Below, piece by piece: positions 51,617 to 61,697 of a stretch of DNA of 64,000 nt. Under the pieces are notes generated by a model that had not been told where the DNA came from, ran no database searches, and worked only from the letters and a program-made list of their open reading frames with translations. This DNA is from Limnoglobus roseus. GTDB lineage: Bacteria > Planctomycetota > Planctomycetia > Gemmatales > Gemmataceae. Within the stretch, counting starts at the first letter, position 1. Each line of letters starts with the position of its first letter. Made by a program: the position numbers and the translations under genes. The stretch lies in contig NZ_CP042425.1 in NCBI RefSeq assembly GCF_008254045.1, positions 3,782,001-3,846,000 on the forward strand, in the 5' to 3' direction.

Positions 51617-52011
51617 GGGAGAAATCTCCTTCAATCCTGAAGAGGGATTCTGCCAGTCACCAAGAGCAACCGCGATGGCGGAAAGACGCGCCGTCCTTCG
51701 ATGCGGTGTGATTCGAAGTTCCGCGGGTGAATCTGCTGACGGAAGCGGGGATCGTCCTGCGCAGATCTTGCACAGTGCGTTTCAAAAGTTGCATACGACC
51801 TGAGGTTCTTTATTCGGCGATCTGCGAGAAGCTCTGTGAGGAATACGGCCACGGTCCGGTGTTAGGCAGGACGTGATCTCGGCACTGTCACGTCTCACTT
51901 TGGCCGCGGCATACTGACAGAATCACATCGCGGGCGTAGCCGGGGCAGTTAACTGCCCCGGCTACGCCCGCGAACACAGCGGAAATCGTCATGTCGAGAT
52001 CAAAGAGACTC
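51617..52011. other. intergenic region holding a long palindrome
   Basis: About 395 bases between the giant minus-strand gene and the small secreted gene. Apart from the 46-base palindrome (51928-51973) I see no gene or RNA. The region should carry the promoter of the two small genes. Confidence 0.45.
51928..51973. repeat. 46-bp perfect palindrome, possible terminator
   Basis: The sequence from TCGCGGGCGTAGCCGGGG to its exact reverse complement is centred on GTTAAC at 51950/51951, with no mismatch over 23 base pairs. It starts 38 bases beyond the stop of the 2902-residue gene. No T-run follows on either side. As RNA it would form a very stable hairpin that could end or protect that mRNA; as DNA it could be a dispersed palindromic element. 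Confidence 0.75.
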
Positions 52012-55000
52012 TCAGTTCCGTTGTTCTCCCGGTTCTAGGTCGTCGATCGTGTCCGGCGGGGTAACGGCCCAGAACCAGTCGGTGCCGGTCCCGCCGGTCA
52101 GTCGATTGTTGGTGCCGTCGGGGCTGACTTGGAGCCGGGTGCGGAGGTCCGCGTAGACCCCGGCGCGGGTCGGGTCCCAGTCGGTCAACACCTTGCGGAG
52201 CGAATCGGTAGCTGGATTCGACACCGCCGCCGACCCGCCGATTACGATGTCATTCCCGTCCTGCCCGAACAGTTGATCGACCTGCGGGCCGCCGATGATG
52301 AGGTCGTTCCCGTCGCCGCCGTAAATCGTGTCGCTGCCGACCCCGCCCTGGATCACGTCTGCCCCGGCCCCGCCGGCGATGAAATCGTCTCCGGCTCCGC
52401 CGTCGGCGGTGTCGTCGCCGGCCCCGAGGTAAATCTCGTCCGGCCCGCCGCCGCCGGTCACCGTGTCGTCGCCGGCGCCGGCGTCCGTCCACGTGGGAAT
52501 TGTCAGGGTACTCGCGAACGTGATCGTGTCGTTGCCGCCCTTCGTGTCCACGACGACCCGCGAAACACCGGGGAAGTAGTACACATACTTGCCGCCGGAG
52601 AGGTACGCCTCCACCCTGATTTGCACGCCCTGCACGGTGATCGTCACCGTGTCCGCCCCTTCACCACCGGTGATGATGACGTCCGTCCCGATCTTGCGCA
52701 CGCCGACAGCCGTCGGCAGGCCGTTCGGCGTGAGGGCGATCGTGAAGGTGCGCGGGGTTGACGTGTCGGTCCCGCCGCCGGTGTCGCGGAGGGTGACGGT
52801 GACGGTCGCCGTGCCGGTGGCACTCGCTTCGGGAATGAACGTGAGCGTGCCGGTCGCGGGGTCAATGGCCGGCGGCACGACGAAGAGTTCGGGGTTCGAG
52901 GTGCTGACCAGGAACGTCAGTCCTTGTGCCGCCTCGTCGGCCGGGCCGCGAGAAATGCCCGTGGCCCACCCGCCGACCTTTTTCGGGCCGCTGCCGGCCG
53001 TTACAGTCTGGTCCCCACCGGGGGTAAACGACGGGGCGTCGCTCACCGGGGTGACGGTCACGAACAGCGTGGTTTGCACGGACAACCCGCCGGTGTCGGT
53101 CGCCCGGATCGTCAGCGTGGCCGACCCGTTGGCGTTGGCTGCGGGTGTCAGTTTCAGCGTTCCGCCGGTCACGGTCACGGCCGAGAAGAGGGTCGCGTTC
53201 GTGTTCCCGACGACCGTGTACGTCAGCCCCGCCGACCCGCTCTCGGCGTCCGCGAACCCGTCGCCGAGGGGGATGTTCGTTGCGGTTGCGTCTTCCAGCA
53301 ACGTGACCGCGGGTAGGCCCGTCGTGGTCGGCGCGCTATTCACCGATGTGACAGTCACGGTGAACTGACGGACTACCGAGAGTTGCCCATCGCTAACCGT
53401 GACCGTGATGACCGCCGTCCCGGAGGCGTTGGCGATCGGCGTGAGCAGTAGCGTGCCCGTGGAAACCGGGGAGGAGTAGACGACGGTCGGGTTCGGGATG
53501 AGGCCGGGGTTACTGGACGTCGCGGTGACGGTCAACACGTCGTCCTCGTTCGGTGCGCCGGCCGTGATTCCGGCCAGCGTCACGGTTTGCTGGCCGACGC
53601 CCGTGGCGATGGTTCGGTCATCGAGGGCCGCCAACGTCGGAGCGTCGTTCACCGCGGAGACGAAGATAGTTACCGTGCCGGTCGCCGTGCCGCCCTTGCC
53701 GTCGGAGATCGTGTACGTGAACGAGTCGCTACCGAAGAAGTCCGCCGCCGGGGTGTACGTCACGCCCGCCGCGGAGAGGGACACCGTCCCGTGCGCAGCC
53801 TGGCCGATACCCGTGACGGTGAGCGCGTCGCCGTCCACGTCGGCGTCGTTCGCCAAGACGGCGGCCGTGCCCGTCGTGTCCTCGGCCAACTGCATCGTGT
53901 CGGGCGTCGCCGTCGGCGGGTCGTTCACCGGAGCGACGGTGATGGTGACTGTGACCACGTCTCCCAACACCAGCCCGTCGAACGGCCGATACGTGAACGT
54001 GTCGGTGCCGAAGAAGTTCGGGTCGGGCCGGTACACGTAGCCGGCCGTGGTCAGGGCGGCCGTGAGCGTGCCGTGGGCTGGCTGTGTCACGGCCGCGAGG
54101 GTCAGTTGGTCCCCGTCCGGGTCGAGGTCGTTCGCCAGGAGCGTGGGGGTGGTGATGAAGAGCGGGGTGTCTTCAATCGCGGCCAGGGCGTCGGGCAAGC
54201 CGACGGGAACGTCGTTGACGGGCGTGACCGTGATCGTCACAGTGACCGGGTTAGCCGCGACGACTTGCCCATCGACCGGGCGGTAGGTGAACGTATCCGT
54301 ACCGAAGAAGTTCGGGCTCGGTGTGTAGGTGAACCGGCCGTTCGGTGAGAGTATCAAGCCGCCGCTCGCCGGGCCGGAGAGGAGGTCCACCGTGAGGGTA
54401 TCGCCGTCCGCATCGGTGTCGTTGACCAGTACGCCGTCGGTAGCCGGCACTGTGAGAACGCCGTCTTCACCGACTGTGTACACGTCCGGGGTTCCGATCG
54501 GCGCGTGGTTCACGGCCGTTACGGTGATCGACACCGTCACCGGGTTGCTGTCGGCTGAACCGTCGTTCGCCCGGTAGGTGAAGGTGTCCGGCCCGTTGTA
54601 GTTCGCGTTCGGTGTGTAGGTGAAACCGCCGTTCGCGGCGAGGTTCAGCGTACCGTGGGCGGGGCCGGACACCAGCACGGCGGTCAAAACGGGCGAGTCC
54701 GGATCGGTGTCGTTGGCCAGCACGCCGGCGGCCGGGACGATCAGGGTGCCGTCCTCGGCCACCGTGTACGCATCGTTGACCCCGACCGGCGCGTCGGCCA
54801 CCGGGACCACGGTGATGGTGACGGTCGTCTCGTTCCCCAAGAGTTGCCCGTCGGACGGGCCGTAACTGAGCGTGTCGGACGGGCGGTAAGTGAACGTGTC
54901 CGTGCCGAAGAAGTTCGGGTTCGGCCGGTACACGTAGCCGATGAACGAGACGGCCCGCGTGAGCGTCCCGTGAGCGGGCTGGGTATAGCTGCCGATCAAG

Positions 55001-58000
55001 AGGGGATTTTGCTCGGGATCGGTGTCGTTCTTGAGCAGATCGGACGGGAGGATGTTCAGCGAGCTGTCCTCGTACGTCGTCAGGAAATCCGCGTTGCCGA
55101 CCGGCGGGTCGTTCACCGGCGCGACGTTAATCGTGACGGTCACCGGCGTGCCGCTCAACTGGCCGTCGGACGGCCGGTACGTGAACCGGTCCTGGCCGTT
55201 GAAGTTCGAGTTCGGCGTGTAGGTGAAACTGCCGTCCGCGTTGAGTGTCAGGGTGCCGTTCGCGGGCGACGTCACCAGGCCGGCGGTGATGGGGTCGCCT
55301 TCGATGTCCGTATCGTTGCCGAGGACGCCGGGGGCACCAACGGTCAGCGTGTTGTCTTCGAGCACGTCGAAGGAGTCGGGCCGGGCGATCGGGGCGTCGT
55401 CTACCGGCCTGACCGTCACCGTTACCGTTGCCGGGGCACTGTACACGAGGCCGTCGAACGCACGGTAGGTGAAGGTGTCGGTGCCGAACCAGTTCGCCGC
55501 CGGGGTGTAATAGACCCGGCCGTTGTTGGCGCTCACGGCCGCCGAGCCGTGAGCCGGTTGGGTCAGGACGAGGGCGGAGAGTAGGTTGCCGTCCGGGTCG
55601 GTATCGTTCGCGAGGACGTCGATGCCGATGATCTGGTCTTCGTCCCCGGCGGCCACGTCGTCCGCAGCCGTCGGCGGCCGGTTGGTCTGCACAACTAGCA
55701 GCTTGACCAGCGCGGTCACGGTCATGCCGGTTCCGTCGACGGCGGCATATGTGAACGTGTCGGTCCCAAAGAAGGCCGGGGCCGGCACATAGGTGAATGA
55801 CCCGTCCGGGTTCAGGGTCAGCGTTCCGTTCCCCGGACCGGACACGAGGGCCGCCGTGAGCGGGTCACCGTCCGGGTCGGTGTCGTTGCCGAGCACGCCC
55901 GGGGCACCAACCGTGCGGGTTCCCCCTTGATTCAGGTCGTAACTATCCGATGTGGCAACTGGTGCGTCCGGGACGGGCGTGACCGTGACCGTCACGGTGG
56001 CCGCATTTCCCGCCCCCTCGCTGCTGGTCGCACGGTACGTGAAGATGTCGGTCCCGAAGAAGTTGGCCCGCGGCGTGTAAACGACCCGGCCGGCGGCGTT
56101 CACGGACGCCGTGCCGTTCGCCGGCTGAGTCACGACCGCCGGCGTCAGGACCAACCCTTGCGGGTCGGTGTCGTTGGCCAGCACGTCGATGACGGCCGGC
56201 GTGTCTTCGGCCGTGGTCGCCGTGTCGGCGACGGTCACCGGGGGCAGATCGTCCACCGGCCTCACGGTCAGGTTCACCATGGTCACGTTGCTGACCAGCG
56301 CACCGTCGCTCGCCCGGTACTGGAACGAGTCCGGCCCGTTGTAGTTCGCGGCCGGCTTGTAGATGAACGTGCCGTTCGGGTTGAGCGTGAGTTGGCCGTG
56401 ACTCGGCCCCGAGACGAGGGCGACAGTCAGCGGGTCGCCGTCCGCGTCCGTGTCGTTCGTCAGAACGCCGGTCCCGCCGGGGGCGTAGTTCAACCGCACC
56501 GACCCGCGGAGGGCCGACGTCCAACCCTCGGAGTGCTGCTCAAAGTCGGCCGCGAAGCGGGTAATCTGCCCGGCGGCGTTCGTCTCGATTTGCAAGATCG
56601 TGAACTGGCCGGTCAGTGTGTTCGACCCCCGGCCCTGCCCACTCACGTCCAACCCCGGCTTGCCGACCGTGCGGAAGGACGCCCGCTCGGCGTTCAGGTA
56701 CGTGCCGGGGGTCAGCGGCACGCTGTCGTATTGTGAACGGAAGTACAGATCCCACCAGTCGGCGGTGCCGGCCGGGTTGTAGTAACGGATCCGGACGAAC
56801 GCCGCCGTGCCCGACACGGTGAACGTGCCGGTGGCCGGCGACAGGTTATACGTCCTCCCCTGGCCGATGTAGTCGCCGGTCTCGCTCACCATCGTCAGCG
56901 AGGTCTGTGCGGCGGCGGTCGCCGGGGAGAGCGTGGTGTCCTCGTCCACCGTGTAAGCGTCGTCCAGGGCGACCGGGGCGTCGTTCACGTTGGCCACGGT
57001 GATCGTGGCGGTCGCGGTGTTCGAGTACGCGGTGCCGTCGCGGAGGCGGTAGGTGAACGTGTCCGTGCCGAAGGCGTCGGGGTTCGGCCGGTACGTGAAA
57101 CTGCCGTCGGCGGCGAGCGTGAGCGTCCCGCGGGTCGGCTGCGTGAGGACTTCGGCCGCCACGCTGATTCCCGCGGTGACGGTGTCGTTCGCCCGAACCC
57201 CGGTCGCCACGCCGACGACGAGGGTCGTGTCCTCCGTCGCCGAGTAAGCGTCGGCCACCGCGGCGAACGGCTCGTTGTCGAGCACGTTCAGCCGGGTTGT
57301 GGCGGGCGTGCCGACGGCCACCGACCCGGTGGTTGTCTTGAAGCGATCGACGTACCCGCTCGTGCCGCCGGAGCCGTAGTTGTAGGCGAGGTAGACGTTT
57401 CCGGCGGTGTCCAGCGCGATCGACTGGGTCGAGGACGTGGTCCAGGTCGAATCGGTCCGGGCTTCGACCGCCCCGGTTGTGGACAGGCGGAGGATGCGGC
57501 TACGGGACGTGGTGGGCGCCCCCGTCGTGCCCGCGGCGATGATCCGCCCGTCGGGCTGAAGGATCAGGCGAACGGGCGCGCCGGCGACGGTGGATGCGGC
57601 GGACTCGTAAACCACGCCGCTCGCAGCATAGCCGGTATCGACTGACCCTGTCGTGGTGTAGCGCACCACCACGAAATCGTTGCTCGTGGTGGTGGCGTTG
57701 GCCCGCACCGATCCGGCAAGGACGATCTTGCCGTCCGCCTGCACGACCACGTCCGATCCGCTTTGATAGGCGTAATTCAGCGCACTCTCGACCTTGCCGG
57801 TGGTGTTGAAGGTCGTGTCCAACGACCCGTTCGCGTTGTACCGGGCGAGGACGAACTTTTGCGCGGCCGTTCCGTCGTTGGTGTGCCCGATCGCCACGAT
57901 CTTGCCGTCGGGTTGAACCGCGACCGCCATCGCCCGGCTGTTCGCCGCGCTGAAGGCCGTCGTCGCCCATCCGTCGCCGTCGAACGTCGTATCGAGGGTG

Positions 58001-60720
58001 CCGTTTGCGGTCAGGCGGGCCACGGCGAACGCCCCACCGACGTTGCCGGTCAAGACGATCTTGCCGTCCGACTGGAGGGCGGCATCGGTAGGAGACGCGG
58101 CGACACTCGTGCCGAAGTTGAGCCGAGAAATGCCGCCCGTGCCAAAGGAGGTGTCCAGTGCCCCGTTCGCCAGCAGGCGGGCAAGGACGATCGTGCCGGG
58201 CAGCGTCGTGGCACTCGTACCCGACCCGATCAGGAGGACCTTGCCGTCCGGCTGAACAAGGATCGCTTCGAGTTGATCCGACGGACCGAAGGCGTTGACG
58301 TAGGTGGCCCCGTTGGTGCCGAACGTGGCGTCGGTCGTGCCGTTGGCGTTGTACTGGCGGACGACGAAGTCGGCGTTCGACCCGACTGTGCCGTAGGTGC
58401 CGGCGACGAGCAACTTCCCGTCCACCTGGACCGCGACCCGGCCCCGGACCACGCCGCTGATCCACCCGCTGCTGCCCCAGGCGGTGTCGTAGGCAATCGG
58501 CCCGGCCGCCCCCGGCCCGGTGGCCGTGGCAGTGATCGTAACGCCCTGGGGGCCGTCCGTGATCGTGTCGTCGACCCCGGACACCGGGAAGGTGGCGGAC
58601 GCCTGACCAGCCGGGATGGTGACGCTCGCCGGCACCGTGGCCTCGGTCGTGTCGCTGCTCGTCAAGTTGACCACGAGGGCCTGATCGAGCGGCGTGTTCG
58701 CCCGGGTTACGGTGCCGACCGCGGCGTTCGCCCCGGCCTGTTCCAGCACGCTCGCCCGGTCGATCGTGACCGTGAGCGCCGGCTCGTCGTCGGTCACGGA
58801 AATGTTCGCCGTGGCCGTCAAACCGGCCGCCGTCGCGGTAATTCTGACGGCCTGGGTGCCGTCCGTCAGGGTGTCGTTCATGGCCGCCACGGAGAAACTC
58901 GCCGACGCCTGCCCCGCGGGGATGGTGACGCTCGCCGGCACCGTGGCCTCGGTCGTATCGTTGCTGGCGAGCGTGACCACCAAGGCTACGTTCAGCGGCA
59001 GGCCGCCCCGCGTGACGGTGCCCGTCGCCGCGGTCGTCCCGGCCGCTTCGGAAAAGGTCGTCGGGGAAATGGTCAGTGTGAGAGATGCCGGCACAACGTC
59101 GTCGTCCGCGACGGTCAGGGCGGCCGTCGCGGTTGGTCGGTCGCCGGTCGGCAGGTTGAACCGGGCGACCCAAAAGTCGGTGTAGTACCCGGCCACGGCT
59201 ACCAAGCGTCCGTCGGGCTGGAGGGAGATGGCGTAGATCTGTTCGAAGAGGCTCGGTTGGTTTGGGGCGACGTACCAGCCGGTGCCGTTGAGCGTCAGGT
59301 CCGGGGTGCCGTCGGCGTTCAGCCGGGCGATGGCCTGGTCCGATCCGCCCACGCCGGGCCACGTGTAACCGCCGAGGACCACCTTGCCGTCGGGTTGGAC
59401 GGCCAGACCGAGGGCCCCGTCGTCCCGGGACGCAACCGATGTACCCAGGTTGAGTGTTGCGGTGCCGTCGCCGGCGAAGGTCGCGTCGAGAGTGCCGTCG
59501 GCGTTCAGTCGGGCGGCCGCGAAGTCGCCGCGGCCGGCAATGTTCGGGGATTGGACGGTGCCCGCGACGACGACCTTGCCGCCGGGGAGGACTGCCACCC
59601 CACTCGGTTCGGCGGTCGCGTACTGTGACCCGAACGCAGTCGCCGGCAGCGTGCGGACGCCGCCGGCCGCGAACGACGTGTCGGGGGCCAACGCCGCGGT
59701 CAACCGGACCACGACGAACGACGAAGCGTCGGGGCCGACGTGCCCGACGAGGAGGATCTTCCCGTCTGCCCCCACGGCCATGTCGTCGATGGCGTGGAAG
59801 TGCATCGGGTCGGTGTCCACGACGAGCGTGCGCTCGGCGATGCGAGCGCCTGTTGAGTCCAGGCGGGCCACGTAGAACCCGTCACTCGTGCCTCCGATCC
59901 CGCTGACAAGAATGTTGCCGTTCGCTTCCACCTGAACGGCGGCCACGATGGAGTACTTACCGAAGTCGTAGACGCGCAGGCCGCCCGTGCCGAACGTCGA
60001 ATCGAGGGTGCCGTCCGGGTTGTACCGAGCGAGGCCCCAATCGGCCCCACGGTCGTTATCGACCGATCCGGCGACGAGGAGTTTGCCGTCCGGTTGCACC
60101 GTCACGGCGCGAGGGAAGGCCGAACCGACCGTCCCGGGGAACAGGGTGTGGACGGTCCCGACACCGCCGAACGTGGAATCCAGCCGACCGTCAGTGGTCA
60201 GCCGGGAAACCGCCCATGCGTTGGTGAGAACTTTCGACGGTCCGACGGCCACGGTCTTCCCGTCGGGCAGGGCGAGGACGTCGGCGTATCCCGGATCCCA
60301 GCGAACCTCCAGGGGCACGGTCGCCAACCCGCCGTTACCGTAGGACGTATCCAGGCCGACCGAGGTTCCACCGGTCAACGCCGTCGCGGTAAGGGTTACG
60401 GCTTGGAGGCCGTCCACGATTGCGTCATCGACCGGCGTCACAGTGAACGTGGTGGACGCCTGACCGGCCGGGATGGCCACCGTTCCGGGAGCCACGACTT
60501 CGGTCGTGTCGCTGCTGGCAATCGCGACGCTGAGCGCCTGCGAAAGATCACCCGTGCGGGTGAGGGTGGCGGTGGTCGAAGGCCCGTTCTCAACGAGAGA
60601 AGCGTTCGCCAGGGTTAAGGTCAAGGTTGCCGGTTGAGCGCGGTCTTCGAGTCGTTCAAAACCGAGGATCGAACGGCCTAACCAAGCGGAGCGACGGGGG
60701 GCGGATGTCGTTCGGCGCAT
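52012..60720 (-). CDS. giant multidomain surface protein (Calx-beta, delta-60, tandem-95, RTX)
   Basis: A 2902-residue exported protein. The N-terminus has MRRTTSAPRRSAWLGRSILGFERLEDRAQPATL, the planctomycete LEDRxxPA motif. A Calx-beta-like domain follows (about 30-115), then delta-60 repeats of the GTxDxTFxxxG type (about 130-520). Two more Calx-beta-like domains (about 540-740) and a second delta-60 block (about 750-1100) come next. About eleven tandem-95 cadherin-like repeats then run to about 2360, each opening with AP-x-D-x-Y-x-V-x-EDxTL and closing with FTYRPSDG-like segments. Ig-like domains and a short RTX block (about 2720-2830, GGAGDDFIAGGAGADVIQGG) complete it. The protein should sit at the cell surface, binding calcium and perhaps other cells. 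The start ATG is at 60720. Confidence 0.92.
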   Translation of the reverse strand: MRRTTSAPRRSAWLGRSILGFERLEDRAQPATLTLTLANASLVENGPSTTATLTRTGDLSQALSVAIASSDTTEVVAPGTVAIPAGQASTTFTVTPVDDAIVDGLQAVTLTATALTGGTSVGLDTSYGNGGLATVPLEVRWDPGYADVLALPDGKTVAVGPSKVLTNAWAVSRLTTDGRLDSTFGGVGTVHTLFPGTVGSAFPRAVTVQPDGKLLVAGSVDNDRGADWGLARYNPDGTLDSTFGTGGLRVYDFGKYSIVAAVQVEANGNILVSGIGGTSDGFYVARLDSTGARIAERTLVVDTDPMHFHAIDDMAVGADGKILLVGHVGPDASSFVVVRLTAALAPDTSFAAGGVRTLPATAFGSQYATAEPSGVAVLPGGKVVVAGTVQSPNIAGRGDFAAARLNADGTLDATFAGDGTATLNLGTSVASRDDGALGLAVQPDGKVVLGGYTWPGVGGSDQAIARLNADGTPDLTLNGTGWYVAPNQPSLFEQIYAISLQPDGRLVAVAGYYTDFWVARFNLPTGDRPTATAALTVADDDVVPASLTLTISPTTFSEAAGTTAATGTVTRGGLPLNVALVVTLASNDTTEATVPASVTIPAGQASASFSVAAMNDTLTDGTQAVRITATAAGLTATANISVTDDEPALTVTIDRASVLEQAGANAAVGTVTRANTPLDQALVVNLTSSDTTEATVPASVTIPAGQASATFPVSGVDDTITDGPQGVTITATATGPGAAGPIAYDTAWGSSGWISGVVRGRVAVQVDGKLLVAGTYGTVGSNADFVVRQYNANGTTDATFGTNGATYVNAFGPSDQLEAILVQPDGKVLLIGSGTSATTLPGTIVLARLLANGALDTSFGTGGISRLNFGTSVAASPTDAALQSDGKIVLTGNVGGAFAVARLTANGTLDTTFDGDGWATTAFSAANSRAMAVAVQPDGKIVAIGHTNDGTAAQKFVLARYNANGSLDTTFNTTGKVESALNYAYQSGSDVVVQADGKIVLAGSVRANATTTSNDFVVVRYTTTGSVDTGYAASGVVYESAASTVAGAPVRLILQPDGRIIAAGTTGAPTTSRSRILRLSTTGAVEARTDSTWTTSSTQSIALDTAGNVYLAYNYGSGGTSGYVDRFKTTTGSVAVGTPATTRLNVLDNEPFAAVADAYSATEDTTLVVGVATGVRANDTVTAGISVAAEVLTQPTRGTLTLAADGSFTYRPNPDAFGTDTFTYRLRDGTAYSNTATATITVANVNDAPVALDDAYTVDEDTTLSPATAAAQTSLTMVSETGDYIGQGRTYNLSPATGTFTVSGTAAFVRIRYYNPAGTADWWDLYFRSQYDSVPLTPGTYLNAERASFRTVGKPGLDVSGQGRGSNTLTGQFTILQIETNAAGQITRFAADFEQHSEGWTSALRGSVRLNYAPGGTGVLTNDTDADGDPLTVALVSGPSHGQLTLNPNGTFIYKPAANYNGPDSFQYRASDGALVSNVTMVNLTVRPVDDLPPVTVADTATTAEDTPAVIDVLANDTDPQGLVLTPAVVTQPANGTASVNAAGRVVYTPRANFFGTDIFTYRATSSEGAGNAATVTVTVTPVPDAPVATSDSYDLNQGGTRTVGAPGVLGNDTDPDGDPLTAALVSGPGNGTLTLNPDGSFTYVPAPAFFGTDTFTYAAVDGTGMTVTALVKLLVVQTNRPPTAADDVAAGDEDQIIGIDVLANDTDPDGNLLSALVLTQPAHGSAAVSANNGRVYYTPAANWFGTDTFTYRAFDGLVYSAPATVTVTVRPVDDAPIARPDSFDVLEDNTLTVGAPGVLGNDTDIEGDPITAGLVTSPANGTLTLNADGSFTYTPNSNFNGQDRFTYRPSDGQLSGTPVTVTINVAPVNDPPVGNADFLTTYEDSSLNILPSDLLKNDTDPEQNPLLIGSYTQPAHGTLTRAVSFIGYVYRPNPNFFGTDTFTYRPSDTLSYGPSDGQLLGNETTVTITVVPVADAPVGVNDAYTVAEDGTLIVPAAGVLANDTDPDSPVLTAVLVSGPAHGTLNLAANGGFTYTPNANYNGPDTFTYRANDGSADSNPVTVSITVTAVNHAPIGTPDVYTVGEDGVLTVPATDGVLVNDTDADGDTLTVDLLSGPASGGLILSPNGRFTYTPSPNFFGTDTFTYRPVDGQVVAANPVTVTITVTPVNDVPVGLPDALAAIEDTPLFITTPTLLANDLDPDGDQLTLAAVTQPAHGTLTAALTTAGYVYRPDPNFFGTDTFTYRPFDGLVLGDVVTVTITVAPVNDPPTATPDTMQLAEDTTGTAAVLANDADVDGDALTVTGIGQAAHGTVSLSAAGVTYTPAADFFGSDSFTYTISDGKGGTATGTVTIFVSAVNDAPTLAALDDRTIATGVGQQTVTLAGITAGAPNEDDVLTVTATSSNPGLIPNPTVVYSSPVSTGTLLLTPIANASGTAVITVTVSDGQLSVVRQFTVTVTSVNSAPTTTGLPAVTLLEDATATNIPLGDGFADAESGSAGLTYTVVGNTNATLFSAVTVTGGTLKLTPAANANGSATLTIRATDTGGLSVQTTLFVTVTPVSDAPSFTPGGDQTVTAGSGPKKVGGWATGISRGPADEAAQGLTFLVSTSNPELFVVPPAIDPATGTLTFIPEASATGTATVTVTLRDTGGGTDTSTPRTFTIALTPNGLPTAVGVRKIGTDVIITGGEGADTVTITVQGVQIRVEAYLSGGKYVYYFPGVSRVVVDTKGGNDTITFASTLTIPTWTDAGAGDDTVTGGGGPDEIYLGAGDDTADGGAGDDFIAGGAGADVIQGGVGSDTIYGGDGNDLIIGGPQVDQLFGQDGNDIVIGGSAAVSNPATDSLRKVLTDWDPTRAGVYADLRTRLQVSPDGTNNRLTGGTGTDWFWAVTPPDTIDDLEPGEQRN

Positions 60721-61339
60721 ACGGAAATTCCCAGGTGGTTTAAGGAAAGTAATGATCGATTCTTGTCTCTTGCTGCTCCTAAACGAATAGTCGTGCCAGA
60801 AGAATCAATCGAGCAGTCGACAGTAAATGGAAGATTTTCTCACGAATATTAATCGCCCCCTGCAAGTCTGGCAAGGATGGTTAGCCGAGGTTTCTTGGGT
60901 TCCCCAAAACTTCACCGCTCGTTAGCGCCGCCAACGGTTGAGCCATCGGGTCAACCGTTTTCGTGGCAATATTGATCAACTACATTTGCAATGGGAGGGC
61001 GTCGCTTGTGGGTACGCCCATTAGAAGGAAAGTCAGGGGGAGTTTAGAGGGTCACATGAATTCCTACGAGGGCACGGATTTGTAGCTCACGACACGTTCC
61101 CTCCAAGACTGCCCCTCGTCAGTCAGACCCGATTCTTTTTGCTGGACAGTTCGACTGTACTGGTTGCACGGATTGAAGAAGTTGAGTGGTTCTGGGCTTA
61201 TCACTTTCCCATGCCGTCATTCCGCTGCTTTGCGTGAGTTGAACCCTGACAAGCGACTGAGGAGAAGCTTGAAGCGTCAGCGCAAAAGGTGAACGAATTT
61301 CCGCACACGAAGTTGACCGCACTTCCGAGAAGATCGCGC
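60721..61339. other. upstream region of the giant gene
   Basis: About 620 bases, less GC-rich near the gene. It should carry the promoter of the 2902-residue gene. It contains the inverted repeat AACGGTTGA / TCAACCGTT (60933-60941 and 60951-60959), listed separately. Overlapping short ORFs show nothing recognisable. Confidence 0.45.
60933..60959. promoter_or_regulatory. inverted repeat, possible operator
   Basis: A perfect 9-base inverted repeat AACGGTTGA / TCAACCGTT with a 9-base spacer lies about 210 bases upstream of the giant gene's start codon. It could bind a dimeric regulator or form a hairpin. Confidence 0.45.
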
Positions 61340-61606
61340 GGCCGTTGCCAGACAGCTATCCTCGACGAGTTCTTCGTGCCCACCTGGACCAAGTTGGCTA
61401 AGGCAATTGCCCTCACGTTGACCGCCCACCACGCCACCCACAAGGCCTTGGCCCGGTTGGCCGGCGAGGAGAAGCGGGCCTTGCTCGGCGAGTTGGAACT
61501 CGACGAGAGTTCCTTCGGCGGCCGACGGAAGGGCAAGCGGGGCTGTGGGGAGGGAAAAGTGGTCGTGTTCGGCTTCTTCGAGCGGGCGGTGCTCGGCTTT
61601 GAGACG
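61340..61606 (+). pseudogene. IS1595/ISXO2-like transposase fragment
   Basis: The frame reads LAKAIALTLTAHHATHKALARLAGEEKRALLGELELDESSFGGRRKGKRGCGEGKVVVFGFFERAV, matching the core of ISXO2-like DDE transposases (GEVELDESYFGGRRKGKRGRG...KVPVFGLLER). The match stops abruptly at 61606, where the ISL3 left end begins. The N-terminal zinc-finger part and the catalytic C-terminus are missing, so the gene is dead. Its 3-prime half may have been separated by the ISL3 insertion; I do not see it in the window. Confidence 0.7.
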
Positions 61607-61632
61607 GGCTCTTCAGCACTTTTGGTGGGTAC
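61607..61632 (+). repeat. left terminal repeat of an ISL3-family element
   Basis: GGCTCTTCAGCACTTTTGG followed by TGGGTAC matches the usual GGCTCTTC... start of ISL3-family inverted repeats and lies about 65 bases before the transposase start. I did not find the matching right end before 63420, so the element is probably truncated. Confidence 0.6.
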
Positions 61633-61697
61633 AGGTGTACAATTCCCGGCACCCGAATTCCCTTTACCCTTGAGTCGGCCGCCGGCCATTCGCCGTC

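Noticed and set aside
57763..59628. Plus-strand ORF of 621 codons inside the giant gene
   Set aside because: Antisense shadow of the delta-60 region, Arg/Gly/Asp-rich, no domain.
61201..61689. Minus-strand ORF of 162 codons
   Set aside because: It lies antisense to the IS1595-type fragment and spans the ISL3 junction, so it cannot be an original gene.
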